Assembly (NCBI GenBank): GCA_004431415.1
Contig: QPMI01000176.1
Coordinates: 1-64,000 of the forward strand
Direction: 5' to 3'
Origin: Cyanophora paradoxa
Lineage: Eukaryota; Glaucocystophyceae; Cyanophorales; Cyanophoraceae
Length of the DNA: 64,000 nucleotides
The position numbers and the translations under genes are program-made. Under the pieces are notes generated by a model. That model saw nothing but the letters and a program-made list of their open reading frames with translations, did not search any database and was not told where the DNA came from. Positions within the stretch are counted from its first letter, which is position 1. Every line of letters starts with the position of its first letter. This document shows positions 1 through 10,500 of the stretch, piece after piece.

Positions 1-3000
1 CGTCTCGTCGCGCTCGGTCCGCGGCGGCGGCGGCGGCGATGACGACGACCTCGTGCTCGCCCTGAAGCGGCGGGGCCAGCCGGCGGCGGCGCCCTCGGGG
101 GGCCCCGGGGCGGCCCTCGCCTCGGTGCTGGCGGCGGCCGGCGTGCCCCTCTCCAACTGCGACCTGAGCGGGGCGCGCCTCGCGGGGGCGGACCTCTCCG
201 GGGCGATCATGGAGGGGACGCTCCTGCGGGGGGCCGACCTCTCGCGGGCCTGCCTCGCGGCCGCGTGCCTGCAGCGGGCGGACCTGCGGGAGGCCAAGCT
301 GGAGGGGGCCGAGCTCGGCGAGCGCCTCCCCGTCACCGTCGAGGGCCCCCCTTCCTCCGCCTCGCCCTCGCCCGCGACGCCCCGGTACCCTCCCGCCCCG
401 CCGCTGCCCCCGCGCCCCGCCGCGAGCCCCGCCGAGCGAGCGCGCGCGCGTGCGCAGGTGATGGCGCTGGCGTGCGCGGACGGGAGCGTGACCGTCGCGG
501 ACGCGGCGACGGGCCGCACCGTCCGCTCCCTCGTCGTCTGCCCGCCCCCGACGAGTACGGCCAGTCGCCATCGAGGCCCGCCGCCCCTCCCCCTCCCTGC
601 GCCCCGCCCGCGCTCGCGCTGACGCTGCGGCGGCGGCAGGCCCCGCCGGGGGCCCCCGTGGTGACGTCGGTGGCGATCTCGGCGGACGGGCGCGCCGTGG
701 CGGCGGGGTGCGAGGACGGCACCCTCCGCGTCTGGGACGTCCAGAGCGTGCGCCGCCCCCGCCCCCGCCTCGGCCTCCCCTCCACCCCGCCTGACGCTCG
801 GGCAGGGGCGGGAGGTGGCGACGCTGGCGGGGCACCCGATGTCCCCCGTGCACGCCCTCCGCCTCTCCGACGACGGCGCCGCCCTCCTCTCCGGTGCCCC
901 GCGCCCCCGCCCCTCCCCCCCGCACCGCCCGCGCCCGCTCACGCGGCGGGGCGGGCAGGGTCGTACGACAACACGGTGCGGCTCTCGCACGTGGCGGGCC
1001 CGCACGCCGGCCGTTCCGCCGTCTTCGGGCGGGAGGACCTCGGGGGCGAGGCCTGGGTGCGCCCCGCCCCGCCCCTCCCCTCCTCGAAGCGGGCGGGGCG
1101 GGGCCGACGGGGCGGGCGGGCAGGTGTCGGGGGTGGACGCCTCGCGGGACATGGGCGTGCTCGTCTCCGCCGCCGGCGACGAGCGCCGCGCCCTCGTCTG
1201 GGACCCCGCCTCCCCCGCCCCCCGCGCCGCCCTCGCCGGTGCCCCCGCCCCGCCCATCCGCCCCGCTCCCCGCCCCGCGCCTGCTCAGCCTCCCGGCAGG
1301 GTTCCACGAGGCGCCCGTGGGCGGCGCCGGCGTCTCCCCCGACGGGCGCTTCGCCATCACCGTCGCCGGGGACGGCTCCTGGGCCCTCTGGAACGTGCGC
1401 TTCGCCCCCCGAAGAAGGAAGCGTCCCCGAGGATCGCCGCGCCCTGACTCTCGCCCGCCCGGCGCGCCCCGCCCCCGGCAGGCCCTCTCGGGCGAATTCC
1501 TGCACGGCAACCGCGGCGGCTCGCGCGTCCGTGGGCCCCTGCCCCCGCCCGCCCCGCGCCGCTCCCCGGGGCCCGGCGGCCCCGACGCCGAGGAGGGTCC
1601 GCCCGCCCCCGATCCCCTCCCGCTCCTGCCGCGCCCGACGCGGCTGCAGCGGACCCGGCGATGGAGCGGGCGGCGGCGACGCGGCGCGCGTGGGCCGTCT
1701 CCTGGCGCGGCGGCCTCATCCTCGTCGCCGGTGCGCATGCCGCGCCGCTGCCGGACCTGCGGGGTCGGCAGCGGGGCCTGACGGGGCCCCCGTGCAGACG
1801 GGAGAGCGTGGTGCTCTTCGACCTGAACTCGGGGGCGGCGGTGGGGCGCGTGGCGACGGGCGCGCCGCCCCTCTCCCTCGCCTGCTCCGAGGACGGCCGC
1901 CTCTTCTTTGCCGCCCTCGCCGCCGATCCCGGCGACGCCCCGCCCCGCCCCCGCGCCGCGGCGCCCGCCGCGGCGCCCGCAGCGTGCGCCCCCGCCCCGC
2001 CCCGCCCCGCCCGCCCCGCCCCGCCCCGCCGCTCCCGAGCTGAAGCCGGCGGCAGGTGCCGGCGGGGCGGACGGTGCTGGTGGGGGAGCTGGGCGGGAGG
2101 CGGCGCGGGCCTCGAGCGGCTTCGGGGCGGCCTGCGGCGCCGCCGCCGAGAAGCGCCAGCTCCTCTGCATCGGCGACGAGGTCCCGCCCCCCCCCCCCCC
2201 CCCCCCCCCGCCCGCCCGCCCCGGCGGCGCCGGGCTGAGACGCGGGGCGGCAGAGGGGCGAGCTGCGGCTCATCTCGCTGGCGTCGGGGCGGACGGCGCG
2301 GGCGCTGCGGCCGCCCCCGAGATGGCGGGGGCGCCGACGGCGGTGGACCGGCCGGCCTCGGGGCGCGCGGGGCGTGCGGGCGGTCTGCTGGTCGGCCGAC
2401 GAGTCGAGCGTCGCCGCCGCGTACGACTCGGGCGGCATCGTCGTGCGCCCGCCCCGCGCCCCTGCCGGCCCCGCCCTCCGCCCTCCCCTCACGGCGCCGC
2501 GGCGCGCAGCTGTACGACGTGGAGTCCGGGGCGGCCTTCAGCCTGGTGCAGTCGCCCGTGCCGCCGGCCTCGATCTGCTTCGCGGGCCCGGCGCCCGCTG
2601 CCTCGTGGCCTGCGGGCGGCCCGACCCGCTCACCGGCGCCAGCCTCACGTGCGCGCGCGTCGCGGCCCCGCCCGCCCCGCCCTCTCCGCGCTGAGCGCCG
2701 GCGCGCGCAGCGTGCACGACGTCGGCTCCAGCAGCGGGCGCCCCGTCTCGGGCCCCGGCGCCGACGGCGCCCGCTCGCGCCCGTCCTCGCGATCGCCGCC
2801 TGCCCGCCCCTGCCCGGCCAGCCGCGCTGGTGCCGCCCAACGCCCTCCCCGTCGCCGCCGGTCCGCCCCGCCCCGCCCCGCCACCGCGCCCCGCGGCGAG
2901 GCGCGCGGGCGACGCGGGGCGCAGCGTGCGGGGACGGGACGGTGGAGCTGGTGGACGCGCGGACGTCGGGGCGGCTGCGGACGCTCTCGGCGCACGGGGC

Positions 3001-5085
3001 GGCCGCCGCCTGCGTCGCCTTCGCCCCGGACGGCCGCTTCCTCGCCTCGGGCGGCCTCGACGCCACCGTGCGCCCGCCCCGCCCGCCCGCCCCGCCCCGC
3101 CCCAGGCCGGGAGCCCGAGCCGGGGACGGCGGGCAGGTGTGCGTCTGGTCGCTGGCGAACGACTGCGAGCTCCTCCACGTCCTCCTCGTCCGCCCCCTCC
3201 GCCCGCCCTCCCCCGTCGCCAAGACCCGCCCCGCTCACCGGGGGGCGCGCAGGGGCACACGGGCCCCGTGCGGGCGGTGGCGTTCAGCGCGGACGGGGGC
3301 GCGGCGAGCCACGCCGGGGGCCCCTCGTGCTGCTCTCGGGCGGGGAGGACCGGGCGGCGCGCCTCTGGGACGCCGTCGACGGCTCCGAGCTCTGCTGCCT
3401 CGCCCGCCACCACCGCGGGTCCGCCCCGCCCCGCCCCGCCCCGCCCCGCCCCGCCCCGCTCGTCCTCGCCGGCGAGCGCGCGGGCGCAGGCGCTGCACAC
3501 GCTGCACCTCTCGCGGACGCGGGCGGTGCTGGTGACGGCGGCCGCCGACGACGTGGTGCGGGGCTACGACTGGGTGCCCCCCGCCGGCGGCCGCAAGTCC
3601 TCCCTCGCCCGCTTCTTCTCCCCCTCGGCCGTCAGCGCCGCCGCCGGCTCCGTGGTGGACGCCTCGGCGGGGGGCGGCGTGGGCCTGCCCCCCGAGAAGG
3701 CGGGGCTCGGCGGGGCGGCCTCGCGCCGCCTCTCGGGGCTGGCGCCGCCGCGCGCCAAGAAGGGCTTCCTCCGCAAGCTCGGCGCCTCCTGCTCCTGCTC
3801 CTGGATCCCCGACGGCTGCCTCCAGGCCCGCCCCTGCGGCTGCTGCACCGAGGTCCGCCCCTCTCTTAAGCTTCCCCGCCCGAGGCCTCCCTCCCGCCCA
3901 CGCGCCCCCTCAGATGACGGTGAGCAACTTCCTGGACGACGTCGTCGGCATCGACGGCGTCGCCACCGGCGCCCCCGCCTACGGCGAGGCCAAGGTCCGC
4001 CCGCGCCGCGCGCTGGGGCGGGGCGGCGGGCTGGCCGGGGCCGACGGGGCGGGGGCGGCAGGTGATGCCGGCGCCGGACGGGATGCTGCCGCGCGCCTCG
4101 GCGGGGCCCGAGGGAGCGCGATGGCCGCCGCCGCCGCCGCCGCGCCCAGCGAGCCGCGCCCCGTGCGGGCCGCCCCCGCGGGGAACGCCGCCGAGCGGGA
4201 GGCGGCGGCGCACGAGTTCGGGCTCCGCTGGCGCGCGGGGCGGCCCCGGCTCGAGGCCGAGGGGGCCCAGATCGACCCCAGCGCCCTCCAGCGGCCCCTC
4301 GCCCTCTCCGCCCTCGGCCCCGCCGCGGGGGCGGCGCCCCTGCAACTCGCGCAGCGCGGCTCCTTCTCGGGCCCCGGGAGGGCCGCGCCCGCCCGGGCTC
4401 CTTCTCGGGCCCCGCCGGCCTCCCCGCGCCGGGCTCGCGCCACGGGTCCGTCTCGGGCCCCTCGGGCCTCGCCGCGCCCCCCGCGCCGGGCTCCCGCCAC
4501 GGCTCCCGCCACGGCTCCCTCTCCCAGCCGCCGGGCCTCGCCGCCCCGCCCTTCCTCTCCGGCTCCCGCCACGGCTCCCTCTCGGGGCCCCCCGCGCCCC
4601 CGTACGGCGGCCCGGGCGGGGCCTACCCGGGACCGGCCTTCCCGCCCCCGCCGGGGATCAGCAGCTCGCGGCAGGGGTCGCGGCAGGGGTCGCGGCAGCC
4701 GTCGCGGCAGGGGTCCTTCTCGGCACCCTTCGCGCCAGGCGTCCCCGAGCACCGGCCCTCCTTCGACGGATACCCGGCGCCCCCGCCCGACGCCGCCTAC
4801 CGCCCCTCCCTCGACCGCCAGCGCCTCGCCCCGCACCCCCAGCAGAACGGCTACGGCGGCGACCCGTACTCGCAGCAGCAGAACGGGTTTCCCCAGCAGA
4901 ACGGCTACGGAGGCAGCTCCTACGCGCAGCAGGGCGGGTACCCCCAGCCGCCGGCGTCGCAGGGGTACGCCCCAGAGGGGTACGGTGAACCGGGCTCATA
5001 CGCGGACCCGTACGCCGCGGCGTCCGCCGGGGGGTACGCCCCTTCCGATCCGTACGGACAGCAGCAGGCGGGGTACGGCTACTGA
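1..5085 (+). CDS. Pentapeptide-repeat / WD40-repeat protein with Q/G/Y-rich tail (5' end outside window)
   Basis: The reading frame is open to the first base, so the 5' end lies upstream. Pentapeptide repeats of the A(D/N)LxG type fill about 155-325 (for example CDLSGARLAGADLSGA). WD40-like blades follow, separated by C-rich introns of about 50-130 bases ending GCAG: 458-530, 655-748 (CEDGTLRVWDV), 2926-3070 (CGDGTVELVDA, then APDGRFLASGGLDATV), 3136-3190 (VCVWSLAND) and 3254-3412 (GHTGPVRAVAFS, then GGEDRAARLWDAVDGSEL). An exon beginning MTVSNFLDDVVGIDGV at 3914 follows a proper CAG acceptor, so it is not a new gene start. The tail (about 4395-5085) contains GSRHGS and SRQGS repeats, then a Gln/Gly/Tyr-rich stretch (QQNGYGGDPYSQQQNG) ending in TGA at 5083-5085. 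WD40 propellers are scaffolds; the partner is unknown. The tail is in a different frame from the preceding exon, with no obvious intron. Confidence 0.7.
2187..2209 (+). repeat. Poly-C tract (23 C) in an intron of the WD40 gene
   Basis: An uninterrupted C run lies a few bases after the donor-like GTCCCG and before the exon that reads ELRLISLASG. It is one of several long C or G homopolymers in introns of this window and is a likely site of length error in sequencing. Confidence 0.85.
4395..5085 (+). other. Low-complexity, prion-like C-terminal region of the WD40 gene
   Basis: This frame reads GSFSGPAGLPAPG, then repeated GSRHGS and SRQGSRQGS blocks, then a region dominated by Gln, Gly, Tyr, Ser and Pro (QQNGYGG, SQGYAPEGYG) with few charges. 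This composition is typical of prion-like, condensate-forming domains. The Arg/Ser pairs could be kinase or RNA-contact sites. That role is an inference from composition only. Confidence 0.6.
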
Positions 5086-5731
5086 ACAGCCGTGCCGGAC
5101 CTCCAATCAGCCATGATTCCTGCTAGCAGCTAGCTTAAATTCTCGTGCGACTTCACTCCATTTAGCTTATTTATGTGCATGTGGTTGACATGAGTTAACC
5201 GGTTTGCTTTTTTCCTTAACTTATCGCATATGCATCCTCCTGCCGCCAGTGCCGCAGTGCGGCCAGCTGGCTTGTAGCCGTAGCTCGACAGTGCACTTTT
5301 AGCTGGGTTATAGATAGCCGACCTGCATGCGCAATCAGCAATCAACGAATTCGAAAGCCGTACTCGCTGCATGTTATCGTCGTACCGCGCGATCGCTCGA
5401 ATACATTAATATGTTTCATGCCAACAATACACGATATTAATAAGCGCAGACCACAGGCGTGATGCTAGCTAGACCACAGAGTTCTTCGAAGAGGAGAGGA
5501 GGGGGAGTTGGGAGGAGATCTAGAGGGAGCAATATCACTCGGAGCATCCCAGCCGCAAAGCTGGCGCCTACCAAAGGGACGGAAGACATGCGCAGGAGCC
5601 ACCAGGGTTCTTCGGCACTTCCAGCAGGGGGGTGCGCCTGAGGGGCGGGGGTATGAAGGGCTTCGGATCGTTTCTGCGGCGGGGCGCGGTCAGGGGCTGG
5701 GGGCGGGCGCGGCGCCCGAGCTGTAGCTTAC
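5086..5731. other. Gene-free spacer between convergent genes
   Basis: Base composition falls to about half A+T immediately after the WD40 stop codon. The stretch carries the 3' flanks of two convergent genes. No long reading frame, RNA gene or repeat was recognised. An 80-codon open frame on the minus strand at 5130-5372 has no domain features and is treated as chance. Confidence 0.6.
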
Positions 5732-6884
5732 TCACTGAGAAGGCGCCTTGTCCTGCGTCTTGCGGTACCTTTCGGCGTACCACCCGCCGAGCAGCGTGAG
5801 CGGCCCCCTGCGCGGCGCCCCGGCCCCGGTCAACAGAGGGCCCCGGGCGGCTCTCAGGCAGCGCTGCGGGGTGCCTGGCGAAGAGGTTGTAGAAGAACGA
5901 CGTATCCCGGCTCTTCATGGCCTTCTTGAGCGGGTCGTCGCCCTTGCCTGGGGCGGGGGCGCGCCGTCGGCCGGCGCTCGGGCGCGGGAGCGGCCGGGCC
6001 TGCCCGGGGGGTACGGGGGCGCACTGAGCCACTGGTCGCGGTGGAGGACGATCCACTGGCCGGTCCCGTCCAGCTCGAGGGTCGTCAACACCTTCACCGC
6101 GAAGGGCTCCTGTCGATTTGGGGGAGGTACGCGTCACGGGGGCGCGCGAGGGCTGGCGGCCTGTGCCTGCCTGCTTGCCGGGCCTGTAGTAATCCTGGTC
6201 GTTCTCGCACACGATCACCGTCGCCTGGGGCCTGAGGAGGCAGCATCAGCAGCGAGGCGAGTGGCTCGGAAGCACGCCGCGACGCATCGGGGGCAGGGAT
6301 TAGCGCTGAAGACGCAAAGCGCAGCTAGCCCCCAGACCGCCAGTCCGCCAATCGCTTAGATGGAGTCCCGGAAAAAAAGTTTGGGCTGGCACTGCGCTTG
6401 CTACGAGACGGGGCTCGGAGTGTTCAGCAGCAAACGCACTTCTGAAGCTGAATGGTGTAGGCCTTCGTTTCCCTGAACTCGACGCGCGTGAAGAACTTCA
6501 ACAGCAGCGTGAACGCTGAGCGCCGGCCGTCAGTTCGCTCGGCGGGCGCGACGCGAGGTTCGAAGGCGAGGCAGGCGGCACGCGGATCCCGGAAAGCCGC
6601 CGCAGGATGCAGGAGGCTCACCGTTCTCAATTTCCCTGTAACCCTTGCATCTGCCCGCGCCCAAGTGGTGAGTGCACGTGCTGCTCGCCTAAAAGGCGCA
6701 GGGGCGCGCGCGCGGGGCATGGGCGAGGTGCGCACGTCGATAGCGGGTCGATGAACTTGCCCTGGTCGCTGAAAATGCTGCGGATGGGGCTGATGTCCGG
6801 CTTCCCGCCCTCGGGATAGATGTACATGCGTTTAACTGTTTCAAGCAGCTGCCGGTGGTGCGCACTCAGAGGCTGCTGTGCCAT
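5732..6884 (-). CDS. Small NTF2/SnoaL-like fold protein
   Basis: Exons join on the minus strand as follows. The start is MAQQPLSAHHRQLLETVKRM (ATG at 6882-6884), then GGKPDISPIRSIFSDQGKFI. Next comes TLLLKFFTRVEFRETKAYTI (near 6430-6520), VIVCENDQDYYRPGKQ (near 6181-6228), EPFAVKVLTTLELDGTGQWI (near 6035-6110), KGDDPLKKAMKSRDTSFFYN and finally LLGGWYAERYRKTQDKAPSQ with TGA at 5732-5734. The F-x-D-P segment after a helix, followed by a curved beta-sheet, is typical of NTF2/SnoaL-like proteins, which bind small ligands or act as uncharacterised lumenal or organellar proteins. Two introns appear to use GC donors, because only CAG|GC joins keep the frame. The exact 3' edge of exon 1 is not settled. 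The gene is divergent from the adenylyl cyclase gene. Confidence 0.6.
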
Positions 6885-7368
6885 TGCTTTCCGCACTTCT
6901 TCGTGTGTGTGGGGGGGCGTTGTATCGCTGTACCCCGTTTCGACCGACGTGATGGCGCCGTCTGCAACCCGGCCGTGGTGACCTGATCATGAGGACCTCG
7001 GAGAGCTAGCTCGCGTGACACGCGCCCAGCCGAGTCATGGGGCCAGATAGGAGCCTGAGATAGCCTAGTCGGTTGTATGGAGCTCAGTCTACGGTTTTGC
7101 CCCGCGTGCGTTAGCGTTAGCGTTATCGCCTCTACCTGACCTGAACTGAGCATATGCGTCTTTGCGCGCGCTTAGATCGGTCGTGCGGCGTGCAGTGCGT
7201 GTTCGGCGGCAGCAAAATGCATATGATGCGCAGGCTCATCGCTCGGGCCCTTGGATCCGGAGCTCAGGAGCGGGTCCGGGGGCAGCTGCCGAGGCGGAGG
7301 CACTGCCAGGCGCCGGCGACGCGTCGACGTCTGGAAGCGCCAGCAGCAACGTTCGCGGCGTAATCTCT
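6885..7368. promoter_or_regulatory. Divergent intergenic region, probably a shared promoter
   Basis: About 480 bases separate the start of the minus-strand NTF2-like gene from the first likely coding exon of the cyclase gene. Small open frames here show no recognisable protein. An imperfect GTTAGC/GTTATC repeat sits at 7111-7128. No clear TATA box was seen. Upstream cyclase exons could extend into this region. Confidence 0.4.
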
Positions 7369-7543
7369 ATGTGCGCCCCTCGCATGCGTGTGCCCCGCAA
7401 GTTGCTTGAGTAACTTTAGTTCCGGGATATCAATCTGCTTTCTAGATCTGCGCATGCCACTGACGATGCGCGTTCTGCACGTGCACCTCGGATCCTTGTC
7501 GACGTCATTTGCTCTCAGTCTTGACATAAGCGGTGCGCCCCCT

Positions 7544-7574
<31 letters not shown>

Positions 7575-10500
7575 CCGTGCTGTCCCCGGAGGCTAGCGCT
7601 GCTCGTGATTGCCGTTAACGTTCTCCGTGCCCTGACTCCGACCACGCGGACCCCTGCTGCCTACAGGCTTCACCGGTGCATGCGCACTCGCCCAGCCTGA
7701 ATTAAAGACGGTAGCTAAAGATGACGCCGGGCGGGCGCTGCGCGCGCGCAGGGCTGTGCGAGAAGGCGGCGACGAACGATCGGCTGATCGAAGAGCTGTG
7801 CAAGATCATCAACGGCGCCTTCAGGCTAGTACCACCGCGTACCCCTGCTGAACCCTTCGCGTACCCCCTGCTGCGCCCATCGCATTGCTGCTGATCGAGC
7901 GCCCCGCACCGGTACCCCAGCAAGGAGATCGAGGTCGTCGAGAAGCACGGGGGGGAGGTCCTCTGCTTCCTGGTACCCCCTCCCCCATCACACCCCGGCC
8001 TGCTGTACATGTCACATCCCGCGCTGATCCGCGTCCGCAGGGCGACGGTGACTCTATATATGGCCGCGCCGAGGCAGTGATGCGCCAGCGCCCGCGCGGC
8101 TGATCATGAGCGCCTCCGCTTCAGGCCTGCTCGTTTTCTGGCCGGACCTGGCGCCCCCCGGGAGCGACGCGCCGGCCTCCGAAGGGGCCGAGGGGAAGGG
8201 CCGGGGGGCGCCGGCGCTCGGATCCCCGCCGACCAGCAGCAGGGCCGTGCCGCCGGGCCCCCGGTGCGCGCCTTCCGAGCCCGGAGGCTTTGAGCGTGGC
8301 CGGGGCCCCTCGCTGACCGGCGGCGCGGGCCCCGCGCCCCCGCCCCGCATGCGCAGGCCGGGCAGCCCCGAGGCGCCGGGCGAGGCGGGGGCCGCGCGGA
8401 TGGCGGCGCGCGTCGCGGCGGCCGTCCTCTGCGCCCTCGAGATCCAGGAGGCGGGCGCCGCGGCCCGGCCCCCGCTCCCGCCGCCTCGCCGGCCCCTCAG
8501 GCGGCGCCCCGCGCGCGCAGGTCTTCTCGGAGGCGTGCGTCGGGATGGGCTCCGACATGCGCCTCCGCGTTGCCGTCGCCGGTGCGGCGAGCGGGGGCGC
8601 GGCCGCGGCCGGGGCGCCCCGGGGCGATGACGCGCGCGGGGCCGCAGCGGGCGAGTTCGCGGAGTACTTCTGCGGCATCGGGGGCGCGACGAGCGGCGGG
8701 GGTGGGGCCGGGGCCGGGGCGGGGCCGGCGGCCCCCGCCGAGAGCGCCCTCGTCTACAACGCCGGCCGGCCCGTCCCGGGGTGCGGCCCCGACGCAGCGC
8801 GCCGCGCGCCGCCCGACGCGGGCCGGCGCCGCCTGCGGGGCAGGCGCATGGTCCACTTCATCGCGGGGCCGGCCATCGCGGAGGCCGGCGGTGCGCCCCC
8901 TCTCCGAGGCTCCCGCTCGGCGGCCCCGCGCGGCGGCCCACTGCGGCGCCGGCGTCGCGCAGAGGCGCTGGCGGCGGTGAAGGCGGGGAGGTGGCGGTCT
9001 GCGGGTCGGCGCGGCGGCACCTCCCGCCCTCCCTGCTCGGCCCGCCGCCGGCGTCGCTCGCGCCCGCCAGCCGAGCATCTCCCCCGCGCCGGGCGCGCCC
9101 AGCACCCCTTCGCGCAGGGGAAGCGCTAGCGCTGGACTCTCGGTGCCGGGGGCCGTGCCGGAGCGCGAGGGGTGGGGCAGCCCCGCCGCCCCCGAGGGGC
9201 CCGCCGCCGCCCTCCTCAGCGCCCCCGTCGCCCAGGTCTGCGCATGAAGCCCCGTATCCCCCACCCCTGTTCCCCCGCGCCCTGTGCCGCGTGTCGGCTT
9301 TCATGTAACGCGCATGCCCCCCACCACCGCACCGCACCGCCGCACCGCAGCCGCTGTCGCGGGTGGTCGGCCTCGTCGCTGATGCGCCGCGGTGCGTCCC
9401 CCTCCCGCCTCCCTTCCCGCCCGCATCTGAGCCGGCGGGGCGCCCCGGCAGGCCCGGCGGGGAAGCGGCGGGGGGGCACGCGGTGGCGCCCCCCTCCGCC
9501 CGCCCCCTCCTCGAGCGCTGGGCCCGCCGCCTCCCCCAGCCGCCACGCGTGCGCCGGCAGCCTTGCGCGCGCCCTGCGCCCTCGCGCTGAATCCGAAGCG
9601 GCGCATGGGTGCCGGCAGGGCCTCCGGACCCGGCCGAGCTGGGCCCCGACGGGCAGGACGCCGTGGCTCTCTACGTGTACGCCCCGCGCCCCTTCCTGCG
9701 CCGCCCTCCGCCGTGGCGCGCGGCGGCCCCCGAGCGACCCCCGCGCCGGCGGCCCTGCGGATCTGCGCAGGCCGTACACGGTTCGGGCGCGCTTCGAGGA
9801 CATGCGCGAGTGGGCCGCGCTCTCCGGAGTGCGAGACTTCGACCCGTGCGGAATCCACCTACCCCCCTCCCCTCCCCCGGCGGAATCTCACGTATCCCCA
9901 GAACGCGGTTCCTGAGTGAGTTCCGCGTCGTCTCTGTCCTGGTACCCGGCTTTTCGCACCCCCCCCCCCGGCCCCCCCTCTTCGAGGTCTCTCTTCCGAG
10001 CCAGGGTACAGTTCATGAAGCTTGAGGGGCTGGATCCGTCCCACGCCAGCGTTCAGCGGACCGTCAGTACCCTGCAGGCCCGCCCCCGGTCCCTCGATCC
10101 ATCCGTGCCCCGCGGGCCTGATCGGAGCGAGGTGTACCCCAGGCGACGCTGTACAGCTACGAGGGCTCCCTGCGCCAGATCGTCTTCGATGGCGCGTAAC
10201 CCCGCGGCCATCCCCGCATCCCGCACCCCCCAACACCCCATCCCTCACCCCCTCTTCTCGCTTATCTCCTCCGCCCCGCCCCCCCGGTCGGCGGCTCGTC
10301 TCTCACGAGCCCGGGGCCGCGGCTCGCAGACAAGGGGGTGGTCTTCATCGCCGTCTTCGGCCTCTGGCCCTTCGGTGCGCCCTTCGGGACGCGGCGCTCT
10401 CCCTCCCCTCCTGCACTCCGACCCTCCCCTGACACCCGCCGGCGGCGCAGCGCACGAGGACGACCCGGCGCGGGCCGTCGCCTGCGGTGCCCCCGGCCGG

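Larger units (their letters stand above)
7514..9120 (+). other. First class III cyclase catalytic domain of the ADCY10-like gene
   Basis: Exons 7514-7532 (part), 7667-7675, 7752-7824, 7921-7972, 8041-8047 and 8125 onward join in phase to give the catalytic core. Later exons read EACVGMGSDMRLRVAVA (about 8525-8580), then FIAGPAIAEA (about 8855-8885) and EVAVCGSARRHLPP (about 8985-9030). In class III enzymes this second half carries the region that closes over the substrate. The core Asp pair is intact, so activity is plausible. Confidence 0.75.

Noticed and set aside
265-3869. Very long open frames of 300-650 codons on both strands opposite the WD40 gene
   Set aside because: They are Pro/Arg/Ala-rich shadows produced by GC-rich DNA. 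The WD40 and pentapeptide exons alone have domain-like composition.
3914-5116. Separate gene starting MTVSNFLDDVVG
   Set aside because: The ATG follows directly on a CAG acceptor after an intron in the WD40 gene, and the frame that reaches the true stop differs, so it is treated as an internal exon.
8106-8630. Independent short gene starting MSASASGLLVFW
   Set aside because: GLLVFW completes the cyclase motif when the preceding micro-exon is joined, so this is an internal exon with a chance upstream ATG.
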